62,944 nucleotides of DNA from Bacteroidales bacterium (GCA_009785425.1 WQWI01000010.1:1-62944); one strand, 5' to 3'. Counted from the first letter of the stretch, positions 27,911-37,563 are shown. Notes: a model not told the origin generated them from the sequence alone. Made by a program: numbers and translations.

Positions 27911-27918
27911 TATCTTTG
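27911..27918 (+). promoter_or_regulatory. -7 box for the YjbR-like gene
   Basis: TATCTTTGCA lies about 40 nt before the ATG at 27959; the leader is almost entirely the hairpin at 27921-27955. Confidence 0.7.
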
Positions 27919-27920
27919 CA

Positions 27921-27955
27921 ATTGCAACCACCATTATAGTAATGGCGGTTGTAAT
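27921..27955 (+). promoter_or_regulatory. 5' leader hairpin of the YjbR-like gene
   Basis: Two 16-nt arms (27921-27936 ATTGCAACCACCATTA and 27940-27955 TAATGGCGGTTGTAAT) with loop TAG and two mismatches. The stem ends 3 nt before the ATG and would hide the ribosome-binding region. Confidence 0.6.
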
Positions 27956-27958
27956 TCT

Positions 27959-28327
27959 ATGAATATCGAAGAACTCCGAAACCACTGCCTCGCAATAAAA
28001 AATGCAGAAGAGTGTACACCTTTCGCAGAAGATGTAATGGTGTATAAAATCATGGATAAGATGTTTGCTTTTTTTCTTCTTAATCCGAAAGAGGGCGAGC
28101 ATTTTGTTGTGATGAAATGCGCTCCTGAAAAAACGGTGGAATTAAGGGAAAAGTATGAGGGTGTTACAAAAGGACATTACACCGGCAACAATTTGAAATG
28201 GAATTCCGTATATATTCAAAAAGATGTTCCCGACAAATTAATTGTAGAATTGATAGAGCATTCAGTCGAAGAGGTTATAAAACAACTTCCTAAAAAGAAA
28301 CAGGCGGAATACCGAGAGTCCATATAG
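27959..28327 (+). CDS. MmcQ/YjbR family protein
   Basis: A 122-residue protein of the YjbR/CyaY-like fold. It shows EECTPFAEDVMVYKIMDKMFAFF, VVMKCAPEKTVELREKYEGVTKGHY, KWNSVYIQKDVPDKLIVELIEHSVEEV. These proteins are often called DNA-binding, but the function is not settled. The leader carries a strong hairpin ending next to the start codon. The hydrogenase gene follows 28 nt after its stop, so the two may share a transcript. Confidence 0.9.
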   Translation: MNIEELRNHCLAIKNAEECTPFAEDVMVYKIMDKMFAFFLLNPKEGEHFVVMKCAPEKTVELREKYEGVTKGHYTGNNLKWNSVYIQKDVPDKLIVELIEHSVEEVIKQLPKKKQAEYRESI

Positions 28328-28355
28328 GAGAATAAAAATAGTACTATTATTAAAT

Positions 28356-29789
28356 ATGACAACAACTAATTACTCAAAACTCGCTCGTCGAGAATTACTT
28401 GCACTCATAGGCAAGTATCTTATCGCAAACACTTTAGAAGAAAACATTGATCGAATCCCTTTCGATATGCACCCTCGCTATCGTTCCGGTATGCGTTGTT
28501 GTGTACGCAAAGAGCGTGCTATTGTGAAATACAGAACTATGGCATTTCTTGGTTATAATACATACGATGAAACCAATGAAGTGACCCCCCTTTCGGAGTA
28601 CGCCAGAATGGCCAAAAATCGTGTTGAAGAAACGAATGTACACCTAACTGTTGTTGATGAGGCTTGCACGTCTTGTGTCATAAGTAAATATGTTGTAACT
28701 AATCTTTGTCGTGGATGTGTTGCTCGTCCATGTATTTATGCGTGCCCTCAAAAAGCCATTTCTGTTACGGATAAAGCGTGGATAAATCCCGACGATTGCA
28801 CAAACTGCGGACTGTGCCTACAAGCCTGCCCGTTTCACGCCATTATTTATCAGCCGGTGCCTTGTGAAGAGGTTTGTCCGGTAAATGCTCTTTCAAAAGA
28901 TGAAAACGGTGTTGAAGTTATTGATACGGAAAAATGTATTTATTGTGGCAGCTGTATGGATATTTGCCCGTTTGGTGCCATCATGGAAAAATCTCAACTG
29001 CTTCATATTTTCCAAGATCTTCATCAAAATAAAAAGATGGTGGCCATGGTTGCACCCTCTGTAGCCGGACAATTTCAAACAGGTTTGGGAAGATTGATTA
29101 CTGCGATCAAAAAAATAGGATTTACTGAGGTTATAGAAATTGCCGAAGGTGCGGGCACTACAACAAAAAACGAAGCCGCTGAATTTACCGAACGTATTCT
29201 CGAAAACGGTGAGCCGTTTATGACAACATCGTGCTGTCCCGCTTATGTGAACCTTGTTGAGCTACATATTCCTGAATTGAAGCCTTTCATCTCGCACACT
29301 AAAAGCCCGATGTCGTACACGGCCGATATAGTTAAAGAGCGTTTTGGACACGATGTGCTGACAGTGGCTATCGTACCTTGTGTGGCCAAACGTTCGGAAG
29401 CACATCGTGATAAAAATACAGATTTTGTGATGTCTGTTGAAGAGCTGTCATCGCTGTTTGTTGCTGCCGAAATTGATGTCATGGATTGTGAAGAAACACC
29501 ATTAAATCCGGCTATTGAAAAAGGCAGCAGATTGTTTCCAATCAGCAATGGAGTGACAAATTCAATCAAAAACAAACTTGCCGATTCATCGAAATTCACT
29601 CCTGTTTTGGTTGATGGTATCAGCAAGAAGGTGATTCGCGAGCTTCACAAATTTGTGAAATCCGGCTGTCCCGGGAATATTATCGAAGTGATGTCGTGTA
29701 AAGGCGGCTGTGTCAACGGCTGTCTCAATATCAACAGTTCGAAAGCGGCTGCACGACAAATTCAAAAACAGAACGAGCAGTTAAAATAA
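28356..29789 (+). CDS. [FeFe] hydrogenase, group-B-like, monomeric
   Basis: A 477-residue protein. The N-terminal part has several iron-sulfur motifs (NLCRGCVARPCIYACP; CTNCGLCLQACP; CIYCGSCMDICP). The H-cluster domain has its four cysteines: C293 in TSCCPAY, C342 in PCVAKRSE, and C448/C452 in MSCKGGCVNGC. The Tyr in TSCCPAY and the N-terminal layout suit group B, which is common in anaerobic Bacteroidetes and Firmicutes. It catalyses H2 turnover, probably with ferredoxin, in the cytoplasm. The third motif ends GC where a Gly is frequent. HydEFG maturases are not in this window. Confidence 0.87.
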   Translation: MTTTNYSKLARRELLALIGKYLIANTLEENIDRIPFDMHPRYRSGMRCCVRKERAIVKYRTMAFLGYNTYDETNEVTPLSEYARMAKNRVEETNVHLTVVDEACTSCVISKYVVTNLCRGCVARPCIYACPQKAISVTDKAWINPDDCTNCGLCLQACPFHAIIYQPVPCEEVCPVNALSKDENGVEVIDTEKCIYCGSCMDICPFGAIMEKSQLLHIFQDLHQNKKMVAMVAPSVAGQFQTGLGRLITAIKKIGFTEVIEIAEGAGTTTKNEAAEFTERILENGEPFMTTSCCPAYVNLVELHIPELKPFISHTKSPMSYTADIVKERFGHDVLTVAIVPCVAKRSEAHRDKNTDFVMSVEELSSLFVAAEIDVMDCEETPLNPAIEKGSRLFPISNGVTNSIKNKLADSSKFTPVLVDGISKKVIRELHKFVKSGCPGNIIEVMSCKGGCVNGCLNINSSKAAARQIQKQNEQLK

Positions 29790-29792
29790 CCC

Positions 29793-30374
29793 CTACTTCT
29801 TCGGTGTAATCATCATAATCATCCGCTTGCCTTCGAGTTTGGGCATAGCTTCGGGCTTACCGTATTCCAACAAAGCATCGGCAAATCTCAACAAAATCGC
29901 TTCGCCTTGCTCCTTGTAAACAATGGTGCGACCTCTGAAAAACACGTCCACCTTAACTTTGTTGCCGTCTTTCAGAAATTTAATGGCATGATTCAATTTG
30001 AAATTAAAATCGTGGTCATCGGTTTGAGGTCCTAAACGAACTTCTTTAACGATAACCTTTGCAGAATTAGCCTTAATCTCTTTTTGTTTACGCTTTTGTT
30101 CGTAAAGAAATTTCTGGTAGTCCATGATCCTACAAACCGGAGGATTTGCAGTAGGCGAGATTTCTACTAAATCTAATTCTTGTTTTTGGGCTTCCTGAAG
30201 AGCCACACGCAACTCCACGATGTCGTTCACGGTGTTGTCGCCAACCAAGCGAATCATAGGTGCAGTGATGCGTTCGTTAATGGCGTGTAACGCCTCTTTT
30301 TTTACAGGTCCGCGATTTCCAAAGCGGCGGTTGTTGGGTCTAAAACCCGGTCTTGGTGAGAAGGGTGCTGCCAA
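29793..30374 (-). CDS. infC: Translation initiation factor IF-3
   Basis: A 193-residue IF-3: a short extra N-terminus (AAPFSPRPGFRPNNRRFG), the N-domain starting INERITAPMIRLVGDN, and the C-domain ending KLEGKRMIMMITPKK. IF-3 binds the 30S subunit and checks start codons. It appears to use a TTG start at 30374, in keeping with the non-AUG starts by which infC is autoregulated in other bacteria. It follows thrS on the same strand with a short palindrome between them; rpmI is not next, which is unusual. Confidence 0.95.
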   Translation of the reverse strand: MAAPFSPRPGFRPNNRRFGNRGPVKKEALHAINERITAPMIRLVGDNTVNDIVELRVALQEAQKQELDLVEISPTANPPVCRIMDYQKFLYEQKRKQKEIKANSAKVIVKEVRLGPQTDDHDFNFKLNHAIKFLKDGNKVKVDVFFRGRTIVYKEQGEAILLRFADALLEYGKPEAMPKLEGKRMIMMITPKK

Positions 30375-30406
30375 ATGTTTTTTTGTTTTTGTTAATATAT
30401 TTTTTG

Positions 30407-30433
30407 GTAGGGCGAGGCATACCTAACCCCTAC
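30407..30433. repeat. Short palindrome (GTAGGGGCGAGGC family), infC-thrS gap
   Basis: GTAGGGCGAGGC / CCTAACCCCTAC arms, a degenerate copy. It lies between thrS and infC, where it could affect readthrough from thrS to infC. Confidence 0.7.
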
Positions 30434-30437
30434 ATGT

Positions 30438-32375
30438 TTAATCTATCATTTTTCGTACTTCGTCGTTTACCATATTCGCAAAGGCTTCAACCGTCATCGC
30501 TCCCAAATCACCTTCGCCACGCTTGCGGACAGAAACAGTGCCTTCGGCAGCTTCTTTCTCTCCAACGACAAGCATATACGGAATTTTATTCAACTCCGCA
30601 TCACGGATTTTCTTACCGGTTTTCTCGCTACGTTCGTCAATTATACCACGACAATCCGATAATTCCAAATCATTGAGAACTTTGTTTGCATATTCCGAAT
30701 ATTTTTCGGAGATCGGTAGAACTATGAATTGCTCGGGCGTGAGCCATAGTGGGAAATTTCCACCGGTGTGCTCAATCAAAACGGCTACAAACCGCTCCAT
30801 AGAACCAAACGGTGCACGGTGAATAAGGACAGGACGATGTTTTTGATTGTCGGCTCCGATGTATTCCAAATCAAAACGCTCAGGCAAATTATAGTCCACT
30901 TGAACTGTGCCCAATTGCCACTTTCGACCGATCGCATCTTTAACCATAAAATCCAATTTCGGACCGTAAAATGCAGCCTCGCCAACTTCTGTAACGGTTT
31001 GCAAACCCTTTTCTGCTGCCGCTTCTACGATAGCACGTTCGGATTTTTCCCAATTTTCGTCGGAGCCGATATATTTGGTTTTATTATTCGGATCACGCAA
31101 CGAAATTTGTGCGGTGTAATCTTTGAAATCAAGGGTTTTGAAGATATACAGAATGATGTCGATTACAGCCTTAAACTCTTCTTTGAGTTGATCGGGTGTG
31201 CAAAAAATATGTGCATCGTCTTGTGTAAATCCGCGAACTCGTGTCAATCCATGCAATTCGCCACTTTGTTCGTAACGATAAACTGTTCCGAACTCTGCCA
31301 AGCGCAACGGTAAATCTCTGTATGAACGTGGCTTCAATTTGTAAATTTCGCAATGATGCGGACAATTCATAGGTTTCAACAAAAACTCTTCACCTTCAAA
31401 CGGTGTGTTGATTGTTTGAAACGAATCTTTGCCATATTTTTCGTAGTGTCCGGAAGTTCTGTAAAGGTCGACATCGCCGATATGCGGTGTTAGCACCTGT
31501 TGATAACCCGCTTTTTTTTGAGCACGCTTCAAAAAGTTTTCCAAACGTTCGCGAAGTGCCGTACCTTTTGGAAGCCACATCGGCAAACCTTGTCCGACCG
31601 ATTGCGAAAACATGAATAAATCCAACTCTTTACCGAGTTTTCGATGATCACGTTTTTTCGCTTCTTCGAGCATAACCAAATATTCGGTAAGTTCTTTTTG
31701 CTTTGGAAAAGAAACGGCGTACAAACGTGTCAATTGCTTACGCGTTTCATCGCCACGCCAATATGCACCGGCGATACTCAAAACTTTTACGGCTTTGATT
31801 GCTGATGTATCGGGAATGTGCGGACCACGGCAAAGGTCGGTAAAATTGCCACTTTCGTAAAGTGAAATGGTGCCGTCTTCTAATTCGCCAATCAACTCCA
31901 ACTTGTATTCGTCGTCTTTTTTCTTGTAAAAGTCAAGTGCATCGCACTTCGCAATGTCTTTGCGATTGAATACCGATTTTTGTGCCGCTAATTCTAAAAA
32001 TTTCGCCTCAATTTTTGCAAAATCATCAGGATTTACGGTGTGTTGCATGAAGTCTATATCGTAATAAAACCCTGTATCAATAGCAGGTCCGATACCGAAT
32101 TTTACACCCGGATAAAGCTCTGCAACAGCAGCAGCCAAAATATGTGCGGATGAATGCCAAAATACTTGTTTGCCTTCCGGATCATTCCACGTTAGAAGTC
32201 GCAATGAGCCATCGGTTTCAAGCGGTAGCAACGCATCAATCATTTGATCGTTAAACTTTGCGGCAAGCACATTTCGTGCCAAACCTTCGCTAATACTTTT
32301 TGCCACATCCATTGCGGAAACGCCTTTGTTGAAAGGTTTTACAGTTCCGTCGGGTAGAGTTATTTTTATGTTCAT
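30438..32375 (-). CDS. thrS: Threonyl-tRNA synthetase
   Basis: A 645-residue class II synthetase that charges tRNA-Thr. It has a TGS domain at the N-terminus ([20 protein letters not shown]), the editing domain with [11 protein letters not shown] (zinc-type HxxxH), and the catalytic core with [11 protein letters not shown] and [23 protein letters not shown]. The open frame extends 73 codons upstream, but that part is hydrophobic and crosses the promoter; the ATG at 32375 gives the standard N-terminus. Operon with infC. Confidence 0.97.
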   Translation of the reverse strand: MNIKITLPDGTVKPFNKGVSAMDVAKSISEGLARNVLAAKFNDQMIDALLPLETDGSLRLLTWNDPEGKQVFWHSSAHILAAAVAELYPGVKFGIGPAIDTGFYYDIDFMQHTVNPDDFAKIEAKFLELAAQKSVFNRKDIAKCDALDFYKKKDDEYKLELIGELEDGTISLYESGNFTDLCRGPHIPDTSAIKAVKVLSIAGAYWRGDETRKQLTRLYAVSFPKQKELTEYLVMLEEAKKRDHRKLGKELDLFMFSQSVGQGLPMWLPKGTALRERLENFLKRAQKKAGYQQVLTPHIGDVDLYRTSGHYEKYGKDSFQTINTPFEGEEFLLKPMNCPHHCEIYKLKPRSYRDLPLRLAEFGTVYRYEQSGELHGLTRVRGFTQDDAHIFCTPDQLKEEFKAVIDIILYIFKTLDFKDYTAQISLRDPNNKTKYIGSDENWEKSERAIVEAAAEKGLQTVTEVGEAAFYGPKLDFMVKDAIGRKWQLGTVQVDYNLPERFDLEYIGADNQKHRPVLIHRAPFGSMERFVAVLIEHTGGNFPLWLTPEQFIVLPISEKYSEYANKVLNDLELSDCRGIIDERSEKTGKKIRDAELNKIPYMLVVGEKEAAEGTVSVRKRGEGDLGAMTVEAFANMVNDEVRKMID

Positions 32376-32400
32376 AAAGTGCTTAATCGGAAATATCATA

Positions 32401-32408
32401 CAAAGGTA
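32401..32408 (-). promoter_or_regulatory. -7 box (TACCTTTG) for thrS-infC
   Basis: TACCTTTG on the minus strand, about 25 nt before the thrS ATG. Confidence 0.6.
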
Positions 32409-32529
32409 CGAAAAAAAAATGGAATTTGCAAAAAAAATCGTATTTATGCAGAAATAGAATTGCATTTTGGTGTTGAAACAACAAACAAAGCAGTCCCAAA
32501 AAAAGTTTGGTATTTTCAAAAAAAAATTG

Positions 32530-32537
32530 TAACTTTG
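32530..32537 (+). promoter_or_regulatory. -7 box (TAACTTTG) for the tetR gene
   Basis: TAACTTTGCA lies 30 nt before the GTG start at 32568, divergent from thrS. Confidence 0.6.
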
Positions 32538-32567
32538 CAACGTGTTAAACAATATAGTTAAACAAAA

Positions 32568-33185
32568 GTGAAAAAAGAGACCAATAACGAACAATTAATC
32601 CTTGAGGCGGCAGAGGTGGAATTTTTAGAAAAAGGTTATAAAAATACACTAACAACAACCATTGCAAAAAGGGCAGGAGTTACACACACTATGTTGCACT
32701 ATTATTTCAGAACAAAGGAAAATTTGTTCAGAAAAGTGTATCAAAACAAGATGCTCTTGTTAGGTAACTCTCTCAATCAAGGATTAGATGAAAATCTTTC
32801 ATTTGAGGAAGCAATAAGAAAGTTGGTCGAATCCCATTTTGATTTTGTCAGAGAAAATCCCAATCTATTAAACTTTATTCTTACCGAGACAGTTAATAAT
32901 GAGGAACTCAAGCAAATCTTCCTCGAAGAAATACGCCCAATAATGCTTAATTCTTTCGGTCGTATTGAAAAATTATTAGCAGAGGCTGTTGCAAACGGAA
33001 CGATAAGGCCAACTAAAAGTTTTGATTTACTTACTAACATTTCGTCTATAAATATAATGACATTTAGGATATTACCATTTGCAAAGGATTTTCTAACTGT
33101 AAACACTCCTGAATATCTCGAAAATCTAATCAACGAACGAAAGGAAAGTAATGTTCAATTTATTTTGAACGCTTTGAGGGTATAA
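32568..33185 (+). CDS. TetR/AcrR-family transcriptional regulator
   Basis: A 205-residue protein with a GTG start. It has a TetR helix-turn-helix at residues 8-55 ([20 protein letters not shown], then [18 protein letters not shown]) and a helical ligand-binding domain that I cannot match to a known ligand class. It precedes the PQQ-repeat and metallo-hydrolase genes with a 75-nt gap, and it probably regulates them or itself. Confidence 0.9.
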   Translation: MKKETNNEQLILEAAEVEFLEKGYKNTLTTTIAKRAGVTHTMLHYYFRTKENLFRKVYQNKMLLLGNSLNQGLDENLSFEEAIRKLVESHFDFVRENPNLLNFILTETVNNEELKQIFLEEIRPIMLNSFGRIEKLLAEAVANGTIRPTKSFDLLTNISSINIMTFRILPFAKDFLTVNTPEYLENLINERKESNVQFILNALRV

Positions 33186-33260
33186 TTTTTTTTTAGCCCG
33201 GCATTAACAAAATTGTTAATCAAGCAAGTTAATTCAATTCACATTAAAAAAAATAGTAAA

Positions 33261-34586
33261 ATGAGTTTCAAGAAAAAAATCAAATGGATAGCCCTTTCAT
33301 TCGGGATTTTCATCTGCATTGTAGTAATTGCAGGTTTGTTGTATTGGCGGAGTATAAGTCGCCACGATTTTAGAGCAATGGATGTTCCCATTACAACCGT
33401 TGTAACCACTATCAGCCGAGATGCAAACGCCGTACACAATACAAGTTCGCAATGGCGAGGTGTAAATCGTGATGGTATTTATCACGAAACCGGATTACTC
33501 CAAGAATGGCCTGCCGAAGGTCCACAACTGTTGTGGTATATTCAAGGATTGGGCGATGGTTTTACTTCCCCCGCCATTGCCAACGGAAAAATTTATATTA
33601 CAGGACTTGACGGCGACAATCTTGTACTTTTTGTTTTCGACCTCGACGGTAAGTTTCTAAACAGAAAAGTAGTGGGAGGAGAATGGAACAGGGCTTATCC
33701 GGGTCCACGTTCTACCGTAGCAGTAAATGATGGCAAGCTGTATATTTTCAGTGCTTTGGGGGTTCTCTTTTGCTTGGATGCAACGACTTTGGGGGAGATT
33801 TGGAGAAAAGATGTAATAGCCGAATTAGGCGGTCGAAACATTATGTGGGGCATTACAGAATCGCCATTGATTGTGGGCGATAAGATATTTATCACTCCCG
33901 GAGGCAGAGAACACAATATGGTTGCATTGAACAAAAACACAGGGGCATTGATATGGTCGTCGCCCGGTGCAGGCACGATAACTGCTCACTGTTCGCCACA
34001 ATTTATCAGCGGTTATTCCATACCTATCATTGTAACAAATACCGAACACGAAATTTGGGCAGTCAACGCTGATAACGGCGAAGTACTTTGGATACACCCT
34101 CAACCAAGCGGAAATGACGTACATCCCAACACTCCGCTTTATCACAATGGTATGATTTTTTCCACAACAGGGTATCGTGGCGGTTCGTGGCTATACCGTA
34201 TCACTGACGAAGGAAGGGGTGCGGAGTTGGTTTGGCACAATAACGTGGACAACCAGATGGGTGGAGCAGTGAGGATAGGCAATTATGTTTTCACATCGGG
34301 GCATCGCAACAGAGCCTTTGCCTGCATAGATTGGCACACAGGCGAAATAAGGTGGAGAGAAACAGAACTTGCTCCAAACGCCATTATTTCTGCCGACGGA
34401 ATGCTGTATGTGTACAGCCACAGGGGCATAATGGCATTGGTTAGACCTAATCCCGACAGGTTAGAAATCGTAAGCAGTTTTGAAGTAACATTGGGCACGG
34501 GTCAGCATTGGGCACATCCTGTAATACACGATGGTGTACTGTTTATTCGGCGTGGCGATGCACTTATGGCTTATTTGATAAGATAA
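33261..34586 (+). CDS. Membrane-anchored PQQ-repeat (beta-propeller) protein
   Basis: A 441-residue protein with an N-terminal membrane anchor (about residues 9-30) and a beta-propeller of PQQ-like repeats outside the membrane (WRGVNRDGIYHETGLLQEWP; SALGVLFCLDATTLGEIWRKD; ALNKNTGALIWSSPG; AVNADNGEVLWIHPQPSG). This is the layout of the outer-membrane-protein-like sensors or scaffold proteins, and I do not see catalytic residues of a quinoprotein dehydrogenase. The open frame extends upstream to 33213 but the ATG at 33261 gives a normal anchor. It is followed by an MBL-fold lipoprotein 15 nt downstream. Confidence 0.8.
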   Translation: MSFKKKIKWIALSFGIFICIVVIAGLLYWRSISRHDFRAMDVPITTVVTTISRDANAVHNTSSQWRGVNRDGIYHETGLLQEWPAEGPQLLWYIQGLGDGFTSPAIANGKIYITGLDGDNLVLFVFDLDGKFLNRKVVGGEWNRAYPGPRSTVAVNDGKLYIFSALGVLFCLDATTLGEIWRKDVIAELGGRNIMWGITESPLIVGDKIFITPGGREHNMVALNKNTGALIWSSPGAGTITAHCSPQFISGYSIPIIVTNTEHEIWAVNADNGEVLWIHPQPSGNDVHPNTPLYHNGMIFSTTGYRGGSWLYRITDEGRGAELVWHNNVDNQMGGAVRIGNYVFTSGHRNRAFACIDWHTGEIRWRETELAPNAIISADGMLYVYSHRGIMALVRPNPDRLEIVSSFEVTLGTGQHWAHPVIHDGVLFIRRGDALMAYLIR

Positions 34587-34601
34587 CAAAGAAAACGACC
34601 A

Positions 34602-35717
34602 ATGAAAAGAAAAATGACAGTAACTGTTGTGATAGTTCTGGTATTATTATCATTCTTGATTGCAGGACTATTTTTGGGCGGTTGTTCTCCGCAATTTATG
34701 GGTAGCCTACCAAGAGGAGAACACAGAGAGAGCATACAGCAATCGCCAAATTTTAGAGACGGGCGTTTCCAAAATATAAATTATACGCCTTCTTTTACTG
34801 AAAGTTTTTGGAGCATGTTTTCTCAACCTTCGCGAAGAAGATTGAGACCTGAAAATGAGATCCCTGTTGTAAAAACCAATCTTTGGGAACTAAATCGGGA
34901 AGAAGATTTGTTAGTGTGGTTTGGACATTTTTCTGTTTTCATTCAATTAGAAGGCAAGCGTTTTTTGATTGACCCTGTTTTTAGTGGTTCCGGCTCGCCT
35001 ATTTGGTTTATCAACAGGGCATTTGAGGGAACAGATGTATTCAGACCTTCTGATATTCCTGATATTGACTATCTTATTATTACGCACGACCATTATGACC
35101 ATCTCGATTATCGCACGGTCAGGGAATTAAGACCTCGCGTGGGTAAAGTTATTGCACCGCTTGGCGTGGGTGCTCATTTTAAGAGGTGGGGTTATTTGGC
35201 GGAGGATATTATCGAAATGGATTGGAACGAAGTGGTTGCACTTAATAATTATCTTGAAATATACTGTTTTCCTGCACGTCATTCATCAGGGCGTGGATTA
35301 AGACGCAATCGTGCACTTTGGGCTTCATTTCTAATAAGAAGTCAATCACTTACCATTTTCATAAGTGGTGACACTGGCTATGACACACATTTTGCAAAGA
35401 TTGGTGAACAATTTGGCTCAATAGATTTCGCATTGCTCGAAAACGGACAATATAATACTATGTGGAGATACACACACCTATTTCCCGAAGAAACATTACA
35501 AGCAGGCATTGACCTACGTGCAAGAAACATCATTCCAATTCATCACTCTAAATACTCCATAAGCAACCATCGGTGGGACGAGCCTTTGCAGCGCATCACT
35601 ACTGCCAATGAAGCATTAGAAAATCCACAGCAAATTTTAACACCGAAAATTGGCGAGGTCGTTTTTTTGAATGATACAACACAAAGGTTTACAAGATGGT
35701 GGGAAGAGGTGGATTAA
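34602..35717 (+). CDS. MBL-fold metallo-hydrolase lipoprotein (NAPE-PLD-like)
   Basis: A 371-residue protein with a lipoprotein signal (LGGC, Cys28). The metallo-beta-lactamase fold carries WFGHFSVFIQLEGKRFLIDPVF and the metal motif THDHYDHLD, then FPARHSSGRGL and HHSKYSI, as in NAPE-PLD and the RomA-type proteins. It is probably a periplasmic or surface phosphodiesterase-like hydrolase; the substrate is unknown. The third gene of a tetR-PQQ-MBL set. Confidence 0.82.
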   Translation: MKRKMTVTVVIVLVLLSFLIAGLFLGGCSPQFMGSLPRGEHRESIQQSPNFRDGRFQNINYTPSFTESFWSMFSQPSRRRLRPENEIPVVKTNLWELNREEDLLVWFGHFSVFIQLEGKRFLIDPVFSGSGSPIWFINRAFEGTDVFRPSDIPDIDYLIITHDHYDHLDYRTVRELRPRVGKVIAPLGVGAHFKRWGYLAEDIIEMDWNEVVALNNYLEIYCFPARHSSGRGLRRNRALWASFLIRSQSLTIFISGDTGYDTHFAKIGEQFGSIDFALLENGQYNTMWRYTHLFPEETLQAGIDLRARNIIPIHHSKYSISNHRWDEPLQRITTANEALENPQQILTPKIGEVVFLNDTTQRFTRWWEEVD

Positions 35718-35760
35718 CCGCAATTTGGACATTGTGAATTGAGCAAAGATATTTCCTGTT

Positions 35761-35790
35761 TTTGCATATCATACTTTTTTCGTATCTTTG
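35761..35790 (+). promoter_or_regulatory. Promoter of the aspartokinase gene
   Basis: TTTG (35761-35764), an 18-bp spacer, then TATCTTTG (35783-35790) followed by CAG. The ATG at 35805 is 14 nt downstream; the open frame's earlier ATG at 35739 is upstream of the promoter. Confidence 0.75.
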
Positions 35791-35804
35791 CAGAAAAAAA
35801 CAAA

Positions 35805-37064
35805 ATGCAAGTTTTTAAATTCGGCGGGGCGAGTGTTGAGTCGGCAAAAGGTGTTCAGAATGTATGTCAAATTATTGCACAACATTTGGATAAGCCTTTG
35901 GTTGTGGTTGTATCAGCAATGGGGAAAATTACCAATGCTTTGGAAGATTTACTTGCGGCAAATCGTGAAAAACGCGACACAATGCTGATTTACAACCAAA
36001 TTCGCGACTACCATTTTCAGATTGTGAACGAACTTTTTCCGGATAAATCGCACAGAATTTATTCAGAACTTGAAAGCGTGTTTTTTGCAATGATGAATTC
36101 ATATAAGCTAAGCGAGGAAGATTACGATTATCAATACGATCAAATGGTTGGTTTGGGCGAAATGCTCTCGTCAAAAATCTTGAGTTACTATCTGCAACAA
36201 TGCAAAATTGCAAACCAATGGATAGATGTGAAATCTTGTATTGCTACAGATAGCACGTTTAGAGAAGGAAAAGTAAATTGGAGTAAATCCGAAATTCAAA
36301 TTCGAGAAGTTACTCGGAAAGTTTTTTCGGAGTATAATTGTTTGGTTACGCAAGGCTTTATTGGTGGCGATGATAAAGGCCGTATGGTTACTTTAGGACG
36401 TGAAGGCTCGGACTATTCCGCCGCAATTTTTGCCTATTGTTTGAATGTTGAAAATCTGACTATTTGGAAAGATGTGCCGGGTTTTCTGAATGCCGATCCG
36501 CGGTACTTCAAAGATACCCAGAAACTTGATGAAATTACGTACAGTGAAGCGATTGAGTTAGCATATTATGGTGCAACAATTATTCACCCGAAATCTATAA
36601 AACCGCTACAAAATCGGCACATTCCGCTTATTGTAAAATCATTCAAAAATCCTAATGCAGAAGGCTCAATAATTTTGAATGAAACTTCTGAAAAAACAAA
36701 AATACCTTGCTACATCTGCAAACCCAAGCAAGTTTTGATTTCAATTTACCCTAAAGATTTTTCATTCATTGCTGAGCAAAATATGTCGTACATTTTCTTT
36801 GTTTTTGCTGAAAATAATATGAAAATTAATTTGATCCAAAATTCTGCTGTGAGCTTTACGGTTTGTGCGGATGAAAACAAGCAGTATTTTGGGGATTTGA
36901 TAGAGGCTTTGTCGAATAATTTTAAAGTTCGCTACAATGATAATTTGGAGCTACTCACCGTTCGCCACTACAACGAGGATGATATCAAAAATGTAGTCGG
37001 TAGCCGAACTGTTTTGTTGGAGCAGCGTAACCGTACCACTGCACAGTTGGTTTTGTCGAAATAG
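35805..37064 (+). CDS. Aspartate kinase
   Basis: A 419-residue aspartokinase: MQVFKFGGASVESAKGV at the start, VTQGFIGGDDKGRMVTLGREGSDYSAA at the substrate site, then WKDVPGFLNADPR. It phosphorylates aspartate to begin lysine, threonine and methionine synthesis. There is no homoserine-dehydrogenase fusion. The C-terminal ACT region is only partly conserved, so the feedback inhibitor cannot be predicted. lysC is a common name, but paralogues make the exact symbol uncertain. Confidence 0.9.
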   Translation: MQVFKFGGASVESAKGVQNVCQIIAQHLDKPLVVVVSAMGKITNALEDLLAANREKRDTMLIYNQIRDYHFQIVNELFPDKSHRIYSELESVFFAMMNSYKLSEEDYDYQYDQMVGLGEMLSSKILSYYLQQCKIANQWIDVKSCIATDSTFREGKVNWSKSEIQIREVTRKVFSEYNCLVTQGFIGGDDKGRMVTLGREGSDYSAAIFAYCLNVENLTIWKDVPGFLNADPRYFKDTQKLDEITYSEAIELAYYGATIIHPKSIKPLQNRHIPLIVKSFKNPNAEGSIILNETSEKTKIPCYICKPKQVLISIYPKDFSFIAEQNMSYIFFVFAENNMKINLIQNSAVSFTVCADENKQYFGDLIEALSNNFKVRYNDNLELLTVRHYNEDDIKNVVGSRTVLLEQRNRTTAQLVLSK

Positions 37065-37068
37065 TTTT

Positions 37069-37545
37069 TTAAGCCAAGAAATTTCCTTGCAGCGGCAATA
37101 AATCGGCCATGCTGTGAAACACGTAGATTTGTCCGGTTGAACCTCGCAAAATACAGCGTATAGGTTGATTGTCACGAATTTCATATTCAATCAGAGATTG
37201 TCGACAAGCACCGCAAGGCGGAGTAGGTTTGTCCGTGAGGAATTCGTCTGTAAAAGCCGTAATGGCGATAGCCATAATTTTTTGATTGGGGTGTAAAGCT
37301 GAAGCTGAAAATCCTGCAACACGTTCGGCACAAAGTCCGGAGGGGTAAGCTAAATTTTCTTGATTATTTCCAACAACAATATCGCCGTTTTCAGTTAAAA
37401 CAGCGGCACCAACATGAAATTTCGAATAAGGTGCATAAGCGTCTTTTGCAGCCTGTGTAGCGGCTTCCAAGAGTTTTCTGTCTTCAGGAAGCAAATCTTC
37501 CAAACGGTCGAAAGCATCGTATGTTATGGTGATATTTTTTTGCAT
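37069..37545 (-). CDS. cdd: Cytidine deaminase
   Basis: A 158-residue cytidine/deoxycytidine deaminase for pyrimidine salvage. The zinc site is complete: CAE (LCAERVAG) with catalytic Glu, and PCGACRQ. KFHVGAAVLTENGDIVVGNNQENLAYPSG is the normal core. Single gene with its own promoter, convergent with the aspartokinase gene. Confidence 0.95.
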   Translation of the reverse strand: MQKNITITYDAFDRLEDLLPEDRKLLEAATQAAKDAYAPYSKFHVGAAVLTENGDIVVGNNQENLAYPSGLCAERVAGFSASALHPNQKIMAIAITAFTDEFLTDKPTPPCGACRQSLIEYEIRDNQPIRCILRGSTGQIYVFHSMADLLPLQGNFLA

Positions 37546-37563
37546 GATTACAAATTTTTTCTA

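Noticed and set aside
36951-37190. 79-codon open frame across the aspartokinase-cdd junction
   Set aside because: Shadow of both genes with no start context; the two real genes converge here.
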